Origin: Geobacter sp.
Lineage (GTDB): Bacteria > Desulfobacterota > Desulfuromonadia > Geobacterales > Geobacteraceae
Reading direction: 5' to 3'
DNA: 64,000 nucleotides
NCBI GenBank assembly: GCA_003490025.1
Contig: DNJC01000076.1
Coordinates: forward strand, 1 to 64,000
Below, piece by piece: positions 44,285-52,210 of the stretch. Within the stretch, counting starts at the first letter, position 1. Every line of letters starts with the position of its first letter. The notes beneath the pieces are model-generated. The model was not told the origin of the DNA, did not search any database, and saw only the letters and a program-made list of their open reading frames with translations. Both the position numbers and the translations under genes were made by a program.

Positions 44285-45637
44285 ATGATGACCGAAGCGA
44301 ATAAACCGATAAAGAGACCGCGCGGCAAGGCCCGCGTCATCGAGGGGAAGTGCATCGCCTGCGGCGCCCGCTGCGAGAGCTCGTGCCCGGTCGGCGCGGT
44401 GGAGATGAACGAAGCCGGCGAGCCGCTCATCCTGGCGGAGAAGTGCATAGGCTGCGTCAAGTGCGTCAAGGTCTGCCCGGCCCAGGCGCTGGAGATGTCC
44501 TTCACCCCCGAGGAACAGAAGATACTGGACGACCTGGCCCGGGAGCAGGGTGACGCGCCGGTCGAGGAGGAGCTGGACCCGGAGGCGAAGGCGCTGGCGG
44601 AAAAGCTCGCCGCCTACCGCGGGGTCTGGGTCTTCGTGGAGCAGACCGAGGGGGAGGTCGCCAAGGTTTCCTGGGAGTTGATGGGGAAGGGGCGCGAGCT
44701 GGCGGACACCCTCGGGGTGAAGCTGTCGGCGGTCGTCATCGGCGAGCATGTCGAGGGGCTTTGCCGCGAGGCGTTCTGCTACGGCGCCGATCAGGCCTAT
44801 CTCCTGGACGCTACCGTCTTCCGTTACTACCGGACCGAGGCGTACCTGAAGGCGATGTGCCACCTTATCTCCGCGTACAAGCCGGAGGTCATCCTGATGG
44901 GGGCTACCGGCCTGGGGCGCGACCTGGCGGGGGCCGTCGCCACCGTTGTCGGCACCGGCCTCACGGCGGACTGCACGGGGCTCGGCATTGACGATAAACG
45001 AAACCTGATGCAGACCCGTCCCGCCTTCGGCGGCAACATCATGGCCACCATCATGTGCGACAAGTTCCGCCCCCAGATGGCCACGGTCCGGCCCCACGTC
45101 ATGCAGATGGCCGAGCGCCGGGAGGGGAGGAGCGGAGCCACGATCCTGGTCGATTTCAGGGTGAATGAGGCGGACATGCTGACCCGGGTCCTGGAGATCG
45201 TCTCCGACAGGAACAAGGACCACGTCGACGTAGCCGGCGCCGAGTTCATCGTCTCCGGCGGCCGCGGCATGATGGGAAAAGAGAACTTCGGGTTACTCCA
45301 GGAGCTGGCGGACGAGCTGGGCGGGGTGGTCGGCGCGTCGAGAAGCGCTGTGGACGCCGGCTGGATGCCGCACGAGCGGCAGGTGGGGCAGACGGGAAAG
45401 ACGGTGCGCCCGAAGATCTACATAGCCTGCGGCATCAGCGGCGCCATCCAGCACCTGGTCGGCATGCAGGACTCCGACCTGGTCATCGCCATCAACCGGG
45501 ACAAGGACGCCCCCATCTTCGAGGTGGCACATTTCGGCATAGTGGGCGACCTGTTCCAGGTAGTGCCGGCCCTGATCCAGCGGCTGCGCTCGCTCAAGGG
45601 ACAGCCGCAGCCGGAGAAGGCCTGCATCAACGGGTAA
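44285..45637 (+). CDS. etfA: Electron transfer flavoprotein alpha subunit with N-terminal 2[4Fe-4S] domain (copy 2)
   Basis: A 450-residue EtfA, about 120 residues longer than usual. The N-terminal ferredoxin domain has CIACGARCESSCP near residue 22 and CIGCVKCVKVCP near 57. The ETF domain follows from about 110, with the FAD site IVSGGRGMMGKENF near 322, MPHERQVGQTGKTVRP near 361 and ACGISGAIQHLVGM near 382. Ferredoxin-fused EtfA occurs in caffeyl-CoA reductase and in Geobacter-type genomes. The clusters would give a wire between flavin and an Fe-S partner, here possibly the downstream EMO-like protein. Confidence 0.93.
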   Translation: MMTEANKPIKRPRGKARVIEGKCIACGARCESSCPVGAVEMNEAGEPLILAEKCIGCVKCVKVCPAQALEMSFTPEEQKILDDLAREQGDAPVEEELDPEAKALAEKLAAYRGVWVFVEQTEGEVAKVSWELMGKGRELADTLGVKLSAVVIGEHVEGLCREAFCYGADQAYLLDATVFRYYRTEAYLKAMCHLISAYKPEVILMGATGLGRDLAGAVATVVGTGLTADCTGLGIDDKRNLMQTRPAFGGNIMATIMCDKFRPQMATVRPHVMQMAERREGRSGATILVDFRVNEADMLTRVLEIVSDRNKDHVDVAGAEFIVSGGRGMMGKENFGLLQELADELGGVVGASRSAVDAGWMPHERQVGQTGKTVRPKIYIACGISGAIQHLVGMQDSDLVIAINRDKDAPIFEVAHFGIVGDLFQVVPALIQRLRSLKGQPQPEKACING

Positions 45638-45642
45638 AACCT

Positions 45643-45776
45643 CCCTCACCCCGGCCCTCTCCCGCCTACGCCAAGGCTACGGCGGGCGAAGGGCCCGCTG
45701 GGCGAGGGAGAGCTGGTGGAAGAGGTGGCCTGGGTCCGGTTCCCCTCGCCCTCCGGGAGAGGGGCAGGGGTGAGGG
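45643..45776. repeat. Inverted repeat with 21-bp arms
   Basis: The left arm CCCTCACCCCGGCCCTCTCC (45643-) and right arm GGAGAGGGGCAGGGGTGAGGG (to 45776) are complementary with one mismatch and one indel, about 90 bp apart, with further palindromes inside. It is related to the blocks at 37068-37380. It separates etfA copy 2 from EMO copy 2; no gene lies in 45638-45846. Confidence 0.8.
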
Positions 45777-45846
45777 CGTCCCAACCCTGCGGTATCTTCG
45801 CCCGATACAACGCTGAAACAACAATCACGCAACGAGGGATGTCACC

Positions 45847-47835
45847 ATGTCACCCAATCCGATGCTCTTCGGAGCACTGCTTCTTGCTTCACTCTTTGTC
45901 TTTTGCGCAGGCTGCTATCGCCGCCTCTCCCTGATCTCGCTGGGGCAGCCTGACGAGCGCTTCGACTCGACTGGAGAGCGCCTGCGCCAGATGTTCCTGC
46001 ACGCCTTTGCGCAGAAGCAGGTGGTGGGGAAGTTCTTCGGCCTGAACCACGCCGTCATCTTCTGGTCCTTCCTGGTCCTGCTGCTCGCCAACGGCGATTT
46101 CGTGCTGCACGGGCTGTTCCCCTCCTTCTCTCTCGCGCTCCTTCCGGCGCCGCTCCACCACGCGCTTCTCTTCGCCTTCGACCTGGTCTCGCTGCTGACG
46201 CTCGCCGCGGTCCTTTTCGCCTTCGCGCGGCGGCTGTTCTTCCCGCACCCCTCCATGAGCAGCGCCTACGTCAAGGCGCGCAGCGTCGAAGGGCTCCTGA
46301 TCCTCTCCTTCATCGCCCTGCTCATGCTGGCCTACTTCGGTCTGCACGGAGCGGAACTCGCCATGGGGAAGGAGCAGGGGGCGGCCTACCTGCCGGTCTC
46401 GGCGCTGGCCGCCAAGCTGGTCGCGGCTAACTTTCCCGCCTCGCTTGAGTCGGTATTCCTCTTCTGCTGGTGGCTCCACGCGGCGGCGCTCTTAGGTTTC
46501 CTCTGCCTGCTCCCGCAGAGCAAGCACATGCATATCCTCACCGCCATCCCGAACATCTTCTTCGGCGCGCTCGGCAAGAGCAATACCCAGCCCCGCGAGC
46601 GCTTCGTCAAGGGCGGGAGTTACGGGGCCGCGACGGTCGGCGATTTCACCTGGAAGGACCTCCTGGATGGATTCGCCTGTACCGAGTGCGGCCGCTGCCA
46701 GGACGCCTGTCCCGCCGCCTGCACCGGAAAGTCGCTCAACCCGCGCCAGGTGATCCACGCCATCAAGACGAACCTCCTGGAGAACGGTCCGCGACTGCGG
46801 AAGGGAATGCCCGCGACGGCGCCGCTGGTGGGGCCGGAAGGAGAGGCGACCTCGACGGCGGAGACCGTCTGGTCCTGCACCACCTGCGGATCCTGCATGA
46901 GCGTCTGTCCGGTGCTGATCGAGCACATGCCGAAGATGGTCAAGATGCGCCGCCACCTGGTCCAGATGGAATCGAGCTTCCCGGAAGAGCTGCTCGCCTT
47001 CTTCGAGAACATGGAGGGTCGCAGCAACCCGTGGGGGATCGCCCCGAGCGAGAGGACCAAGTGGCACCCCACCATCGACGTCAAGCCGTTCGAGGCGGGG
47101 AAGACGGAATACCTCTTTTACGTCGGCTGTGCGGGCGCCTTCGATTCCCGGCAGAAACAGGTCTCGGTGGCGATGGCGACCATTCTCGACGCGGCGGGAC
47201 TCTCGTGGGGGACCCTCGGCAAGGACGAGAAGTGCTGCGGCGACAGCCTGCGTCGGCTCGGGAACGAGTTCGTCTTCGAGCAGATGGCCCGGGACAACGT
47301 CCGCCTCCTGCAGGAGAGCGTGGTGAAGAAGATCGTCACCCAGTGCCCGCACTGCTTCACCACGCTCAAGAACGATTACCGGCAGTACGGCCTCGACCTG
47401 GAGGTGATCCACCACACCGAACTGATCTCCCGGCTGCTCGCCGACAAGAGGCTCAAGCTGAATAAGCAGGTGACCGACCTCGGGAGCGTGATCTTCCACG
47501 ATTCCTGCTACCTGGGGCGGCATAACGAGATCTACGACGCGCCGAGGGAGGCGCTGCAAATGGCCACCGGCAAGGCACCGGGGGAGTTCGGGCGCAGCGG
47601 CAAGGAATCCTTCTGCTGCGGGGCGGGCGGCGGCAGGATGTGGCAGGAGGAGCAGGAGGGTGAGCGGATCAACCTGAACCGGGTGAAAGAGGCGCTGGAA
47701 AAGAAGCCCGACACCATCTGCGTCAGCTGCCCCTACTGCATGACCATGATGGAGGATGGCCTGAAGGACCTGCAGGCCGGCGGGACCAGGGTCCGGGACC
47801 TGGCCGAGGTGGTCGCGGAAGGGCTGCGTGCGTAA
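45847..47835 (+). CDS. Membrane Fe-S oxidoreductase, EMO type (copy 2)
   Basis: A 662-residue paralogue of the protein at 39583 with the same architecture. About six N-terminal helices are followed by CTECGRCQDACP near residue 278, CTTCGSCMSVCP near 345 and two CCG domains (KCCGDSLRRLGN near 463; HDSCYLGRHNE, FCCGAGGGRM and CPYCMTMMEDG near 555-640). It probably moves electrons between ETF copy 2 and menaquinone. GAGGGA precedes the ATG by 7 nt. No operator of the 16-mer type is visible upstream. Confidence 0.87.
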   Translation: MSPNPMLFGALLLASLFVFCAGCYRRLSLISLGQPDERFDSTGERLRQMFLHAFAQKQVVGKFFGLNHAVIFWSFLVLLLANGDFVLHGLFPSFSLALLPAPLHHALLFAFDLVSLLTLAAVLFAFARRLFFPHPSMSSAYVKARSVEGLLILSFIALLMLAYFGLHGAELAMGKEQGAAYLPVSALAAKLVAANFPASLESVFLFCWWLHAAALLGFLCLLPQSKHMHILTAIPNIFFGALGKSNTQPRERFVKGGSYGAATVGDFTWKDLLDGFACTECGRCQDACPAACTGKSLNPRQVIHAIKTNLLENGPRLRKGMPATAPLVGPEGEATSTAETVWSCTTCGSCMSVCPVLIEHMPKMVKMRRHLVQMESSFPEELLAFFENMEGRSNPWGIAPSERTKWHPTIDVKPFEAGKTEYLFYVGCAGAFDSRQKQVSVAMATILDAAGLSWGTLGKDEKCCGDSLRRLGNEFVFEQMARDNVRLLQESVVKKIVTQCPHCFTTLKNDYRQYGLDLEVIHHTELISRLLADKRLKLNKQVTDLGSVIFHDSCYLGRHNEIYDAPREALQMATGKAPGEFGRSGKESFCCGAGGGRMWQEEQEGERINLNRVKEALEKKPDTICVSCPYCMTMMEDGLKDLQAGGTRVRDLAEVVAEGLRA

Positions 47836-48096
47836 ACTTGAGCTTCAACTGGTAGCGATTCCCCGTCGCATTCCCATCTGCGCTATCTCACGACCAAGAG
47901 GGAGAAACTCGGGCATATCCTGAACCTGTAGTTTTTTCAGCGATTGGCGGCGGATGCGGAAATGATGTAGCATGTTTAGGTCCTTGCCGAGCGGCAGGGA
48001 ATTCCTCATGGTCGAGGAGTAACTCCCCCCCTCCCTTGACGGGAGGGGGGAGCTTAAAGGCAGCTGCAACGCGAACAATGCTGGGGAGGAAGAACG
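47836..48096. other. Spacer with repeat and a possible small minus-strand frame
   Basis: A hairpin CTCCCCCCCTCCC-TTGAC-GGGAGGGGGGAG lies at 48023-48052. On the minus strand a frame of 54 codons (47845-48009) reads MRNSLPLGKDLNMLHHFRIR and ends MGMRRGIATS. It looks protein-like but has no ribosome binding site and no family I recognise, so I do not call it a gene. Confidence 0.4.
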
Positions 48097-49272
48097 ATGA
48101 AAGAAGTATTCGTGGTTGAGGCGTTGCGAACGCCATTCGGGTCTTTCGGCGGCATGCTGGGGACGGTCGAGGCGCCGCAACTGGCGGCGACGGTCATGAA
48201 GGGATTGCTGGAGAAGAGCGGGCTTTCGCCCGAGGCGGTGGACGAGGTCATCGTCGGCCAGGTCCTTTCCGGCGGCTGCGGCCAGGCTCCGGCGCGGCAG
48301 GCGATGCGACACGCCGGCATCCCCGACTCCGCCCACGCGATGACCGTCAACAAGGTCTGCGGCAGCGGCCTGAAGGCGATCATGCTCGGCGGCGACAGCA
48401 TCCGTCTCGGCGAATCCGAGGTGGTCATAGCCGGCGGCATGGAGAACATGACCCTTGCCCCCTACCTGCTGAAAAAGGGGCGCAACGGCTACCGCATGGG
48501 ACACGGGGAATTGCTCGACCTGCTGATTTACGACGGGCTCCAGGACCCGTACAGCGGCAGGCACATGGGGGAGATCGGCGAGGAGAGCGCGGCCCGGGCA
48601 GGGCTCAGCCGGGCCGACATGGACGCCTATGCCGCCCGCTCCTACCGGCTGGCGCAGACCGCCGTCAACGGCGGCATCTTTGCCGATGAGATCGTCCCGG
48701 TCATCACGAAAGGGAGAAAGGGAGAGGAGATTCTGGACAGGGACGAGGAGCCGTTCAAGGGGGACATCGCCAAGCTTCCCGATTTGCGGCCCGCCTTCAG
48801 GAAGGACGGCGGCATCACCGCCGGCAACGCCTCGACCATAAGCGACGGAGCCGCGCTGGCGCTTTTGACCGGAGAGGCGGGGCTGAAGAAATACGGACTC
48901 AAGGCGAAAGCCAGGATAGTCGCGTCGGCCACGGGAAGCCTGCATCCGGACTACTTCCCGGAGGCGCCGGTTGGGGCCATCCAAAACGCTTGTAAAAAAG
49001 CCGGCTTGTCCATTGCGGACATCGACCTGTTCGAGATCAACGAGGCCTTCGCCTCGGTGCCGCTCCTTGCCATCAAGGCCCTGAACCTGCCGCTCGACAA
49101 GGTGAACGTCAACGGCGGCGCCTGCGCCATCGGGCACCCGATCGGCGCGAGCGGCGGGCGGCTTGCGGCAACGCTCATCGCCGAGCTGCATCGCCGGAGT
49201 GCCCGCTACGGCCTCGCCACCCTCTGCATCGGCGGCGGCGAGGCGGTGGCGACCATCTTCGAGAGGGTCTGA
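48097..49272 (+). CDS. Acetyl-CoA C-acetyltransferase
   Basis: A 391-residue thiolase of the AtoB/PhaA type, which cleaves acetoacetyl-CoA or condenses two acetyl-CoA. Catalytic Cys lies in VNKVCGSGLKAIMLGG near residue 86, His in GGACAIGHPIGASGGR near 347 and Cys in TLCIGGGEAVATIFERV near 378. GGGGAGG precedes the ATG by 6 nt. With the short-chain acyl-CoA dehydrogenase after it and ETF copy 2 before it, it handles the C4 end of beta-oxidation. Confidence 0.92.
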   Translation: MKEVFVVEALRTPFGSFGGMLGTVEAPQLAATVMKGLLEKSGLSPEAVDEVIVGQVLSGGCGQAPARQAMRHAGIPDSAHAMTVNKVCGSGLKAIMLGGDSIRLGESEVVIAGGMENMTLAPYLLKKGRNGYRMGHGELLDLLIYDGLQDPYSGRHMGEIGEESAARAGLSRADMDAYAARSYRLAQTAVNGGIFADEIVPVITKGRKGEEILDRDEEPFKGDIAKLPDLRPAFRKDGGITAGNASTISDGAALALLTGEAGLKKYGLKAKARIVASATGSLHPDYFPEAPVGAIQNACKKAGLSIADIDLFEINEAFASVPLLAIKALNLPLDKVNVNGGACAIGHPIGASGGRLAATLIAELHRRSARYGLATLCIGGGEAVATIFERV

Positions 49273-49278
49273 CAACGA

Positions 49279-49292
49279 CGTAGAACGTAGAA
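49279..49292. repeat. Two copies of the CGTAGAA heptamer
   Basis: Two tandem copies of the unit seen at 24-86 and 29003-29106 lie between the thiolase stop and the acyl-CoA dehydrogenase ribosome binding site. Confidence 0.85.
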
Positions 49293-49317
49293 CGGGTTCT
49301 CAAATGGAGGGGTAATC

Positions 49318-50457
49318 ATGGATTTCGAGCTAAGCCAGGATCACAAGGTGTTGCAGTCCGCAGTGCGCGATTTCGTGCAGAAGGAAATCAAGCCGATCGC
49401 CATGAAGATCGACGAGGATCACGCCATCCCCGACGAACTGGTGCGGAAGATGGGCGAGATGGGCCTGCTCGGCAGCTACTTCCCCGAGGAGTACGGCGGG
49501 GCCGGCCTGGACATGCTCTCGTACGTCATCGTGGTCGAGGAGGTCTCCAAGGCGTGCGGGTCGAGCGGCGTCCTCATCTCGGCGCACACTTCTCTTTGCA
49601 GCGGGCCGATCTACACCTTCGGCACCGAGGACCAGAAGAAGAAGTGGCTCCCCGCGCTGAACACCGGCGAGATCATCGGCTGTTTCCTCCTCACCGAGCC
49701 GGAGGCCGGCAGCGACGCCGGGGCCATCGCCACCACCTACCGCCGCGAGGGGGACGAGTTCGTCATCAACGGCTCCAAGATCTTCATCACCAACGGCGGT
49801 TACAAGGGGACCGGCGTCCTCTTCGCCAGCCACGACAGAAGCCTCAAGCACAAAGGGATCTCCGCCTTCATCGTCGACCTCAACTCCCCGGGAGTGGAGA
49901 TCCTCAAGAACGAGAAGAAGATGGGAATTCGCGGCAGCTACACCACCGCCTTCGCCTTCGACAGCGTGCGCGTCCCGGTCGAGAACCTGTTGGGCCAGGA
50001 AGGGCAGGGGTTCAAGATCGCCATGGACACCCTGAACGGCGGCCGGATAGGGATCGCGTCCCAGGCGCTGGGAATAGCCGAGGGAGCCTTCGATCTGGCG
50101 CTGGCCTATTCCAAGGAGCGCAAGCAGTTCGGCCATCCGATCTGCGAGCTGCAGGCCATCCAGTTCAAGCTTGCCGACATGTACGCGCGGATCGAGACCA
50201 GCAAGCTCATGACCTACAAGGCCGCCTGTCTGAAGGACGCGAAGAAGAGTTACACGATGGAGTCGGCGATGTGCAAGATGCTCGCCTCCGAGGCCGCCAA
50301 CTTCGTGACCAAGGAAGCGATCCAGATCCACGGCGGTTACGGCTTCATCTGCGACTACGAGGTCGAGCGGATGTACCGCGATGCGAAGATAACGGAGATC
50401 TACGAGGGGACCAACGAAGTGCAGAGGGTCGTCATTTCGAAGTTGCTGCTTTCGTAA
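49318..50457 (+). CDS. Short-chain acyl-CoA dehydrogenase (butyryl-CoA dehydrogenase type)
   Basis: A 379-residue acyl-CoA dehydrogenase. FAD/substrate signatures are CFLLTEPEAGSDAGA near residue 122 and QIHGGYGFICDYEVERMYRD near 335; the catalytic Glu is in ITEIYEGTNEVQRVVI near 360. Length and pattern match Bcd/SCAD enzymes that oxidise butyryl-CoA or other short chains and deliver electrons to ETF. GGAGGGG precedes the ATG by 6 nt. It sits 45 bp after the thiolase in one unit. Confidence 0.92.
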   Translation: MDFELSQDHKVLQSAVRDFVQKEIKPIAMKIDEDHAIPDELVRKMGEMGLLGSYFPEEYGGAGLDMLSYVIVVEEVSKACGSSGVLISAHTSLCSGPIYTFGTEDQKKKWLPALNTGEIIGCFLLTEPEAGSDAGAIATTYRREGDEFVINGSKIFITNGGYKGTGVLFASHDRSLKHKGISAFIVDLNSPGVEILKNEKKMGIRGSYTTAFAFDSVRVPVENLLGQEGQGFKIAMDTLNGGRIGIASQALGIAEGAFDLALAYSKERKQFGHPICELQAIQFKLADMYARIETSKLMTYKAACLKDAKKSYTMESAMCKMLASEAANFVTKEAIQIHGGYGFICDYEVERMYRDAKITEIYEGTNEVQRVVISKLLLS

Positions 50458-50494
50458 TTTACCAAAAGTGGTTAGAGGAAAATGGAGTCAAACC

Positions 50495-50890
50495 ATGAAC
50501 ATCATGGAAATTAACGGTTACCATGCGGTTATTTCATACGATCCTGAGATCAACATGTTTCGAGGTGAGTTTGTTGGAATAAACGGCGGAGCCGATTTTT
50601 ATGCCTCCAGCGTCGACCAGCTTCGCAAGGAGGGAGAAACGTCATTGAAGGCATTCCTGGAAATGTGCGCAGAGGACGGAGTCGAGCCACGGAAGCATAA
50701 GGAGCAGGAACTGTCTAAGGAACAGATGGAGGAGATCGCGAAACTCTCAGGGATGGCGGATGAGGATATCGACTACTCCGACATTCCTCCGGTGGAAGAC
50801 TGGAGTGACGCGGTGGTGGGGAAATTGAAACACCCCCATAACACCATGTCCTGTAACGAGGTCGAGTACTTGAAGCCGGATGCGGAATAG
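50495..50890 (+). CDS. HicB-like antitoxin-family protein with BrnA-like tail
   Basis: A 131-residue protein. The N-terminal 68 residues (NGYHAVISYDPEINMFRGEF, SVDQLRKEGETSLKAFLEMC) match the HicB antitoxin fold. The usual ribbon-helix-helix end is absent. Instead the C-terminal part (LSKEQMEEIAKLSGMADEDI, SDIPPVEDWSDAVVGKLKHP) resembles the acidic toxin-shielding tails of other type II antitoxins. No HicA toxin gene is adjacent. ATG 50495 was chosen with GGAG 7 nt upstream. It lies just after the acyl-CoA dehydrogenase but its lower-GC composition suggests accessory origin. Confidence 0.7.
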   Translation: MNIMEINGYHAVISYDPEINMFRGEFVGINGGADFYASSVDQLRKEGETSLKAFLEMCAEDGVEPRKHKEQELSKEQMEEIAKLSGMADEDIDYSDIPPVEDWSDAVVGKLKHPHNTMSCNEVEYLKPDAE

Positions 50891-50928
50891 GTGAGGTGTG
50901 CATGCGGCTCCCCCGGGAAATCCAGAAC

Positions 50929-51114
50929 TCAGTGTAGTTGTTTCTCTCGCCTTCTTTTCACGACTAGGATCAGGTAAGGGAGAGAGAGGATTGCTACAAT
51001 GGTCCATCCTGACAAGATACTGGCAAAAGGCCAGGGAGTTACCATGGCAAGGAGGGAAACGGGGGCGACGATGCCCAGGAAGATGAAGGTAACAGCGAAC
51101 CGTAGAACCTGCAT
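50929..51114 (-). CDS. Small two-helix membrane protein
   Basis: A 61-residue protein consisting almost entirely of two hydrophobic helices (FAVTFIFLGIVAPVSLLAMV and GWTIVAILSLPYLILVV) and a basic tail VKRRREKQLH. A strong AGGAGG stands 6 nt before the ATG, which is the main support for a real gene. No family is recognised; the size fits a toxin-like or regulatory membrane peptide, but nothing shows its job. Confidence 0.6.
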   Translation of the reverse strand: MQVLRFAVTFIFLGIVAPVSLLAMVTPWPFASILSGWTIVAILSLPYLILVVKRRREKQLH

Positions 51115-51275
51115 ACATAACCTCCTAAGCCACGTATGTCAGTTGTACTTGCACAGTGTAACAGAAAAAATTGACCCGCTGCAACTTGCCTCTTTCTTAG
51201 CACAATTGGGCGCGATGGAAAAGCTGAAGTGGTTTTTGAGTGAGTGAGAAGATGCGGCAACGGGAATGTTGAAAA

Positions 51276-51294
51276 TATACTAAAAAATAGTATA
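51276..51294. promoter_or_regulatory. Palindrome before toxin-antitoxin pair
   Basis: TATACTA-AAAAA-TAGTATA is a perfect 7-bp inverted repeat ending 8 bp before the toxin start codon. Its place fits the autoregulatory operator of a type II toxin-antitoxin operon bound by the HTH antitoxin. Confidence 0.6.
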
Positions 51295-51302
51295 AGATGT
51301 GA

Positions 51303-51581
51303 ATGCCCTGGACGGTCAACCTATCCAAGAAAGTCGCCAAGAAGTGGGAAAAGCTGCCGAACGGCATCAAGGATGCTGTTGCGCTCTTGGTCGCTGAAAT
51401 GAAGACAGCAGGACCAGTACGCGGCAATTGGTCGAATTACAGTAAACTTCCGGGCTCTCGGAATCACTGCCACTTGAAGAAAGGCAAGCCGAGCTACGTG
51501 GCAGTTTGGAGAGAAGAACCTGGCGGGATTGAACTGATTGAGGTCATTTATGTTGGTACACACGAAAAAGCTCCCTACTGA
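51303..51581 (+). CDS. RelE/HigB-type toxin
   Basis: A 92-residue basic protein of the RelE/ParE/HigB fold: LSKKVAKKWEKLPNGIKDAV near residue 7, NYSKLPGSRNHCHLKKGKPS near 45 and VAVWREEPGGIELIEVIYVG with GTHEKAPY at the end, the usual core strands. Members cleave mRNA at the ribosome. Toxin-first order with an XRE antitoxin downstream is the HigBA arrangement. The coding ends overlap (toxin stop 51581, antitoxin start 51550). Confidence 0.85.
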   Translation: MPWTVNLSKKVAKKWEKLPNGIKDAVALLVAEMKTAGPVRGNWSNYSKLPGSRNHCHLKKGKPSYVAVWREEPGGIELIEVIYVGTHEKAPY

Positions 51582-51915
51582 AAAAGCGAAAACAGGCACT
51601 GCTGAGGCCCGTTTCGTGGGCGATTCCGTAAAGATCAGGGAATTGAAAATGTTTGCCAGAAAACTCGGTCTGAAGGAGACGACCAAGACGGTTTCCCTTG
51701 AGCAGATCATGCCCGAGATGTCTGCTAATAGCGGAGGCATCTGCATCAGGGGGGGGCGCAGTAAAGAAAACATCACCCAGGTTGCTCTCTCCGAACTGAC
51801 AGGCATCTCACAGAGGCATCTTTCCGAGATGGAGAATGGAAAGAGGCCCATCGGCAAAGAGAATGCGAAGAAGCTCGCCAGGGTTTTAAACGTGGATTAT
51901 CGCGTGTTTCTGTAA
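51550..51915 (+). CDS. XRE-family HTH antitoxin
   Basis: A 121-residue protein with a C-terminal helix-turn-helix (ITQVALSELTGISQRHLSEM, then ENGKRPIGKENAKKLARVL), as in HigA-type antitoxins. The N-terminal half (about 1-60) is probably the toxin-binding part. ATG 51550 was chosen with GAGG 7 nt upstream; a TTG at 51538 is in frame. It overlaps the toxin gene by 32 bp. Confidence 0.85.
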   Translation: MLVHTKKLPTEKAKTGTAEARFVGDSVKIRELKMFARKLGLKETTKTVSLEQIMPEMSANSGGICIRGGRSKENITQVALSELTGISQRHLSEMENGKRPIGKENAKKLARVLNVDYRVFL

Positions 51916-52137
51916 GGGTCGTGAACTGCTGCGTGCTTACTCCGCCATGAGCAATCACTTCTCTCCTCCTTCCTCTTTCTGTCGAGCAGCTTGCGGCTGC
52001 CCCGTTTCCGGTGTATTCCCCCTCGCTTCATTAGTCGACCTTACCCTTCTGCGTTTTCTTAGCTGCCGATAATGAGAGAATCGACGTCCTGCAGGTTCAA
52101 ATCCGCTCCCAGCGCCAGCCAAGGGGGGTAAATTGTA

Positions 52138-52166
52138 TTGCTCGAAAAGTGAATCTCTAGTATAAC
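52138..52166 (+). promoter_or_regulatory. Predicted promoter of the aryl-polyene-like cluster
   Basis: TTGCTC (52138-52143) and TATAAC (52161-52166) are separated by 17 bp, and the first start codon is 45 bp downstream. This is the best sigma-70-like pair upstream of the cluster. The rest of 51916-52210 holds nothing else I can support. Confidence 0.5.
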
Positions 52167-52210
52167 CATGGGTGTTTTCACAACGATCTCGGCTTTTCAA
52201 CGGACAGACG

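Noticed and set aside
47845..48009. 54-codon minus-strand frame between EMO copy 2 and the thiolase
   Set aside because: The translated sequence looks protein-like, but there is no ribosome binding site and no family match that I know. A translated database search would decide whether it is a gene fragment.
50999..51247. 82-codon plus-strand frame overlapping the small membrane protein
   Set aside because: No ribosome binding site and no recognisable domain; the opposite strand has AGGAGG and two clean hydrophobic helices.
52090..52126. tRNA 3'-end-like sequence (GGTTCAAATCC followed by GCGCCA), possible att-site remnant
   Set aside because: The T-stem mispairs at two positions, the discriminator base is missing and no 5' half of a tRNA is present. 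A scan with tRNAscan-SE or a search for the intact tRNA elsewhere would decide.
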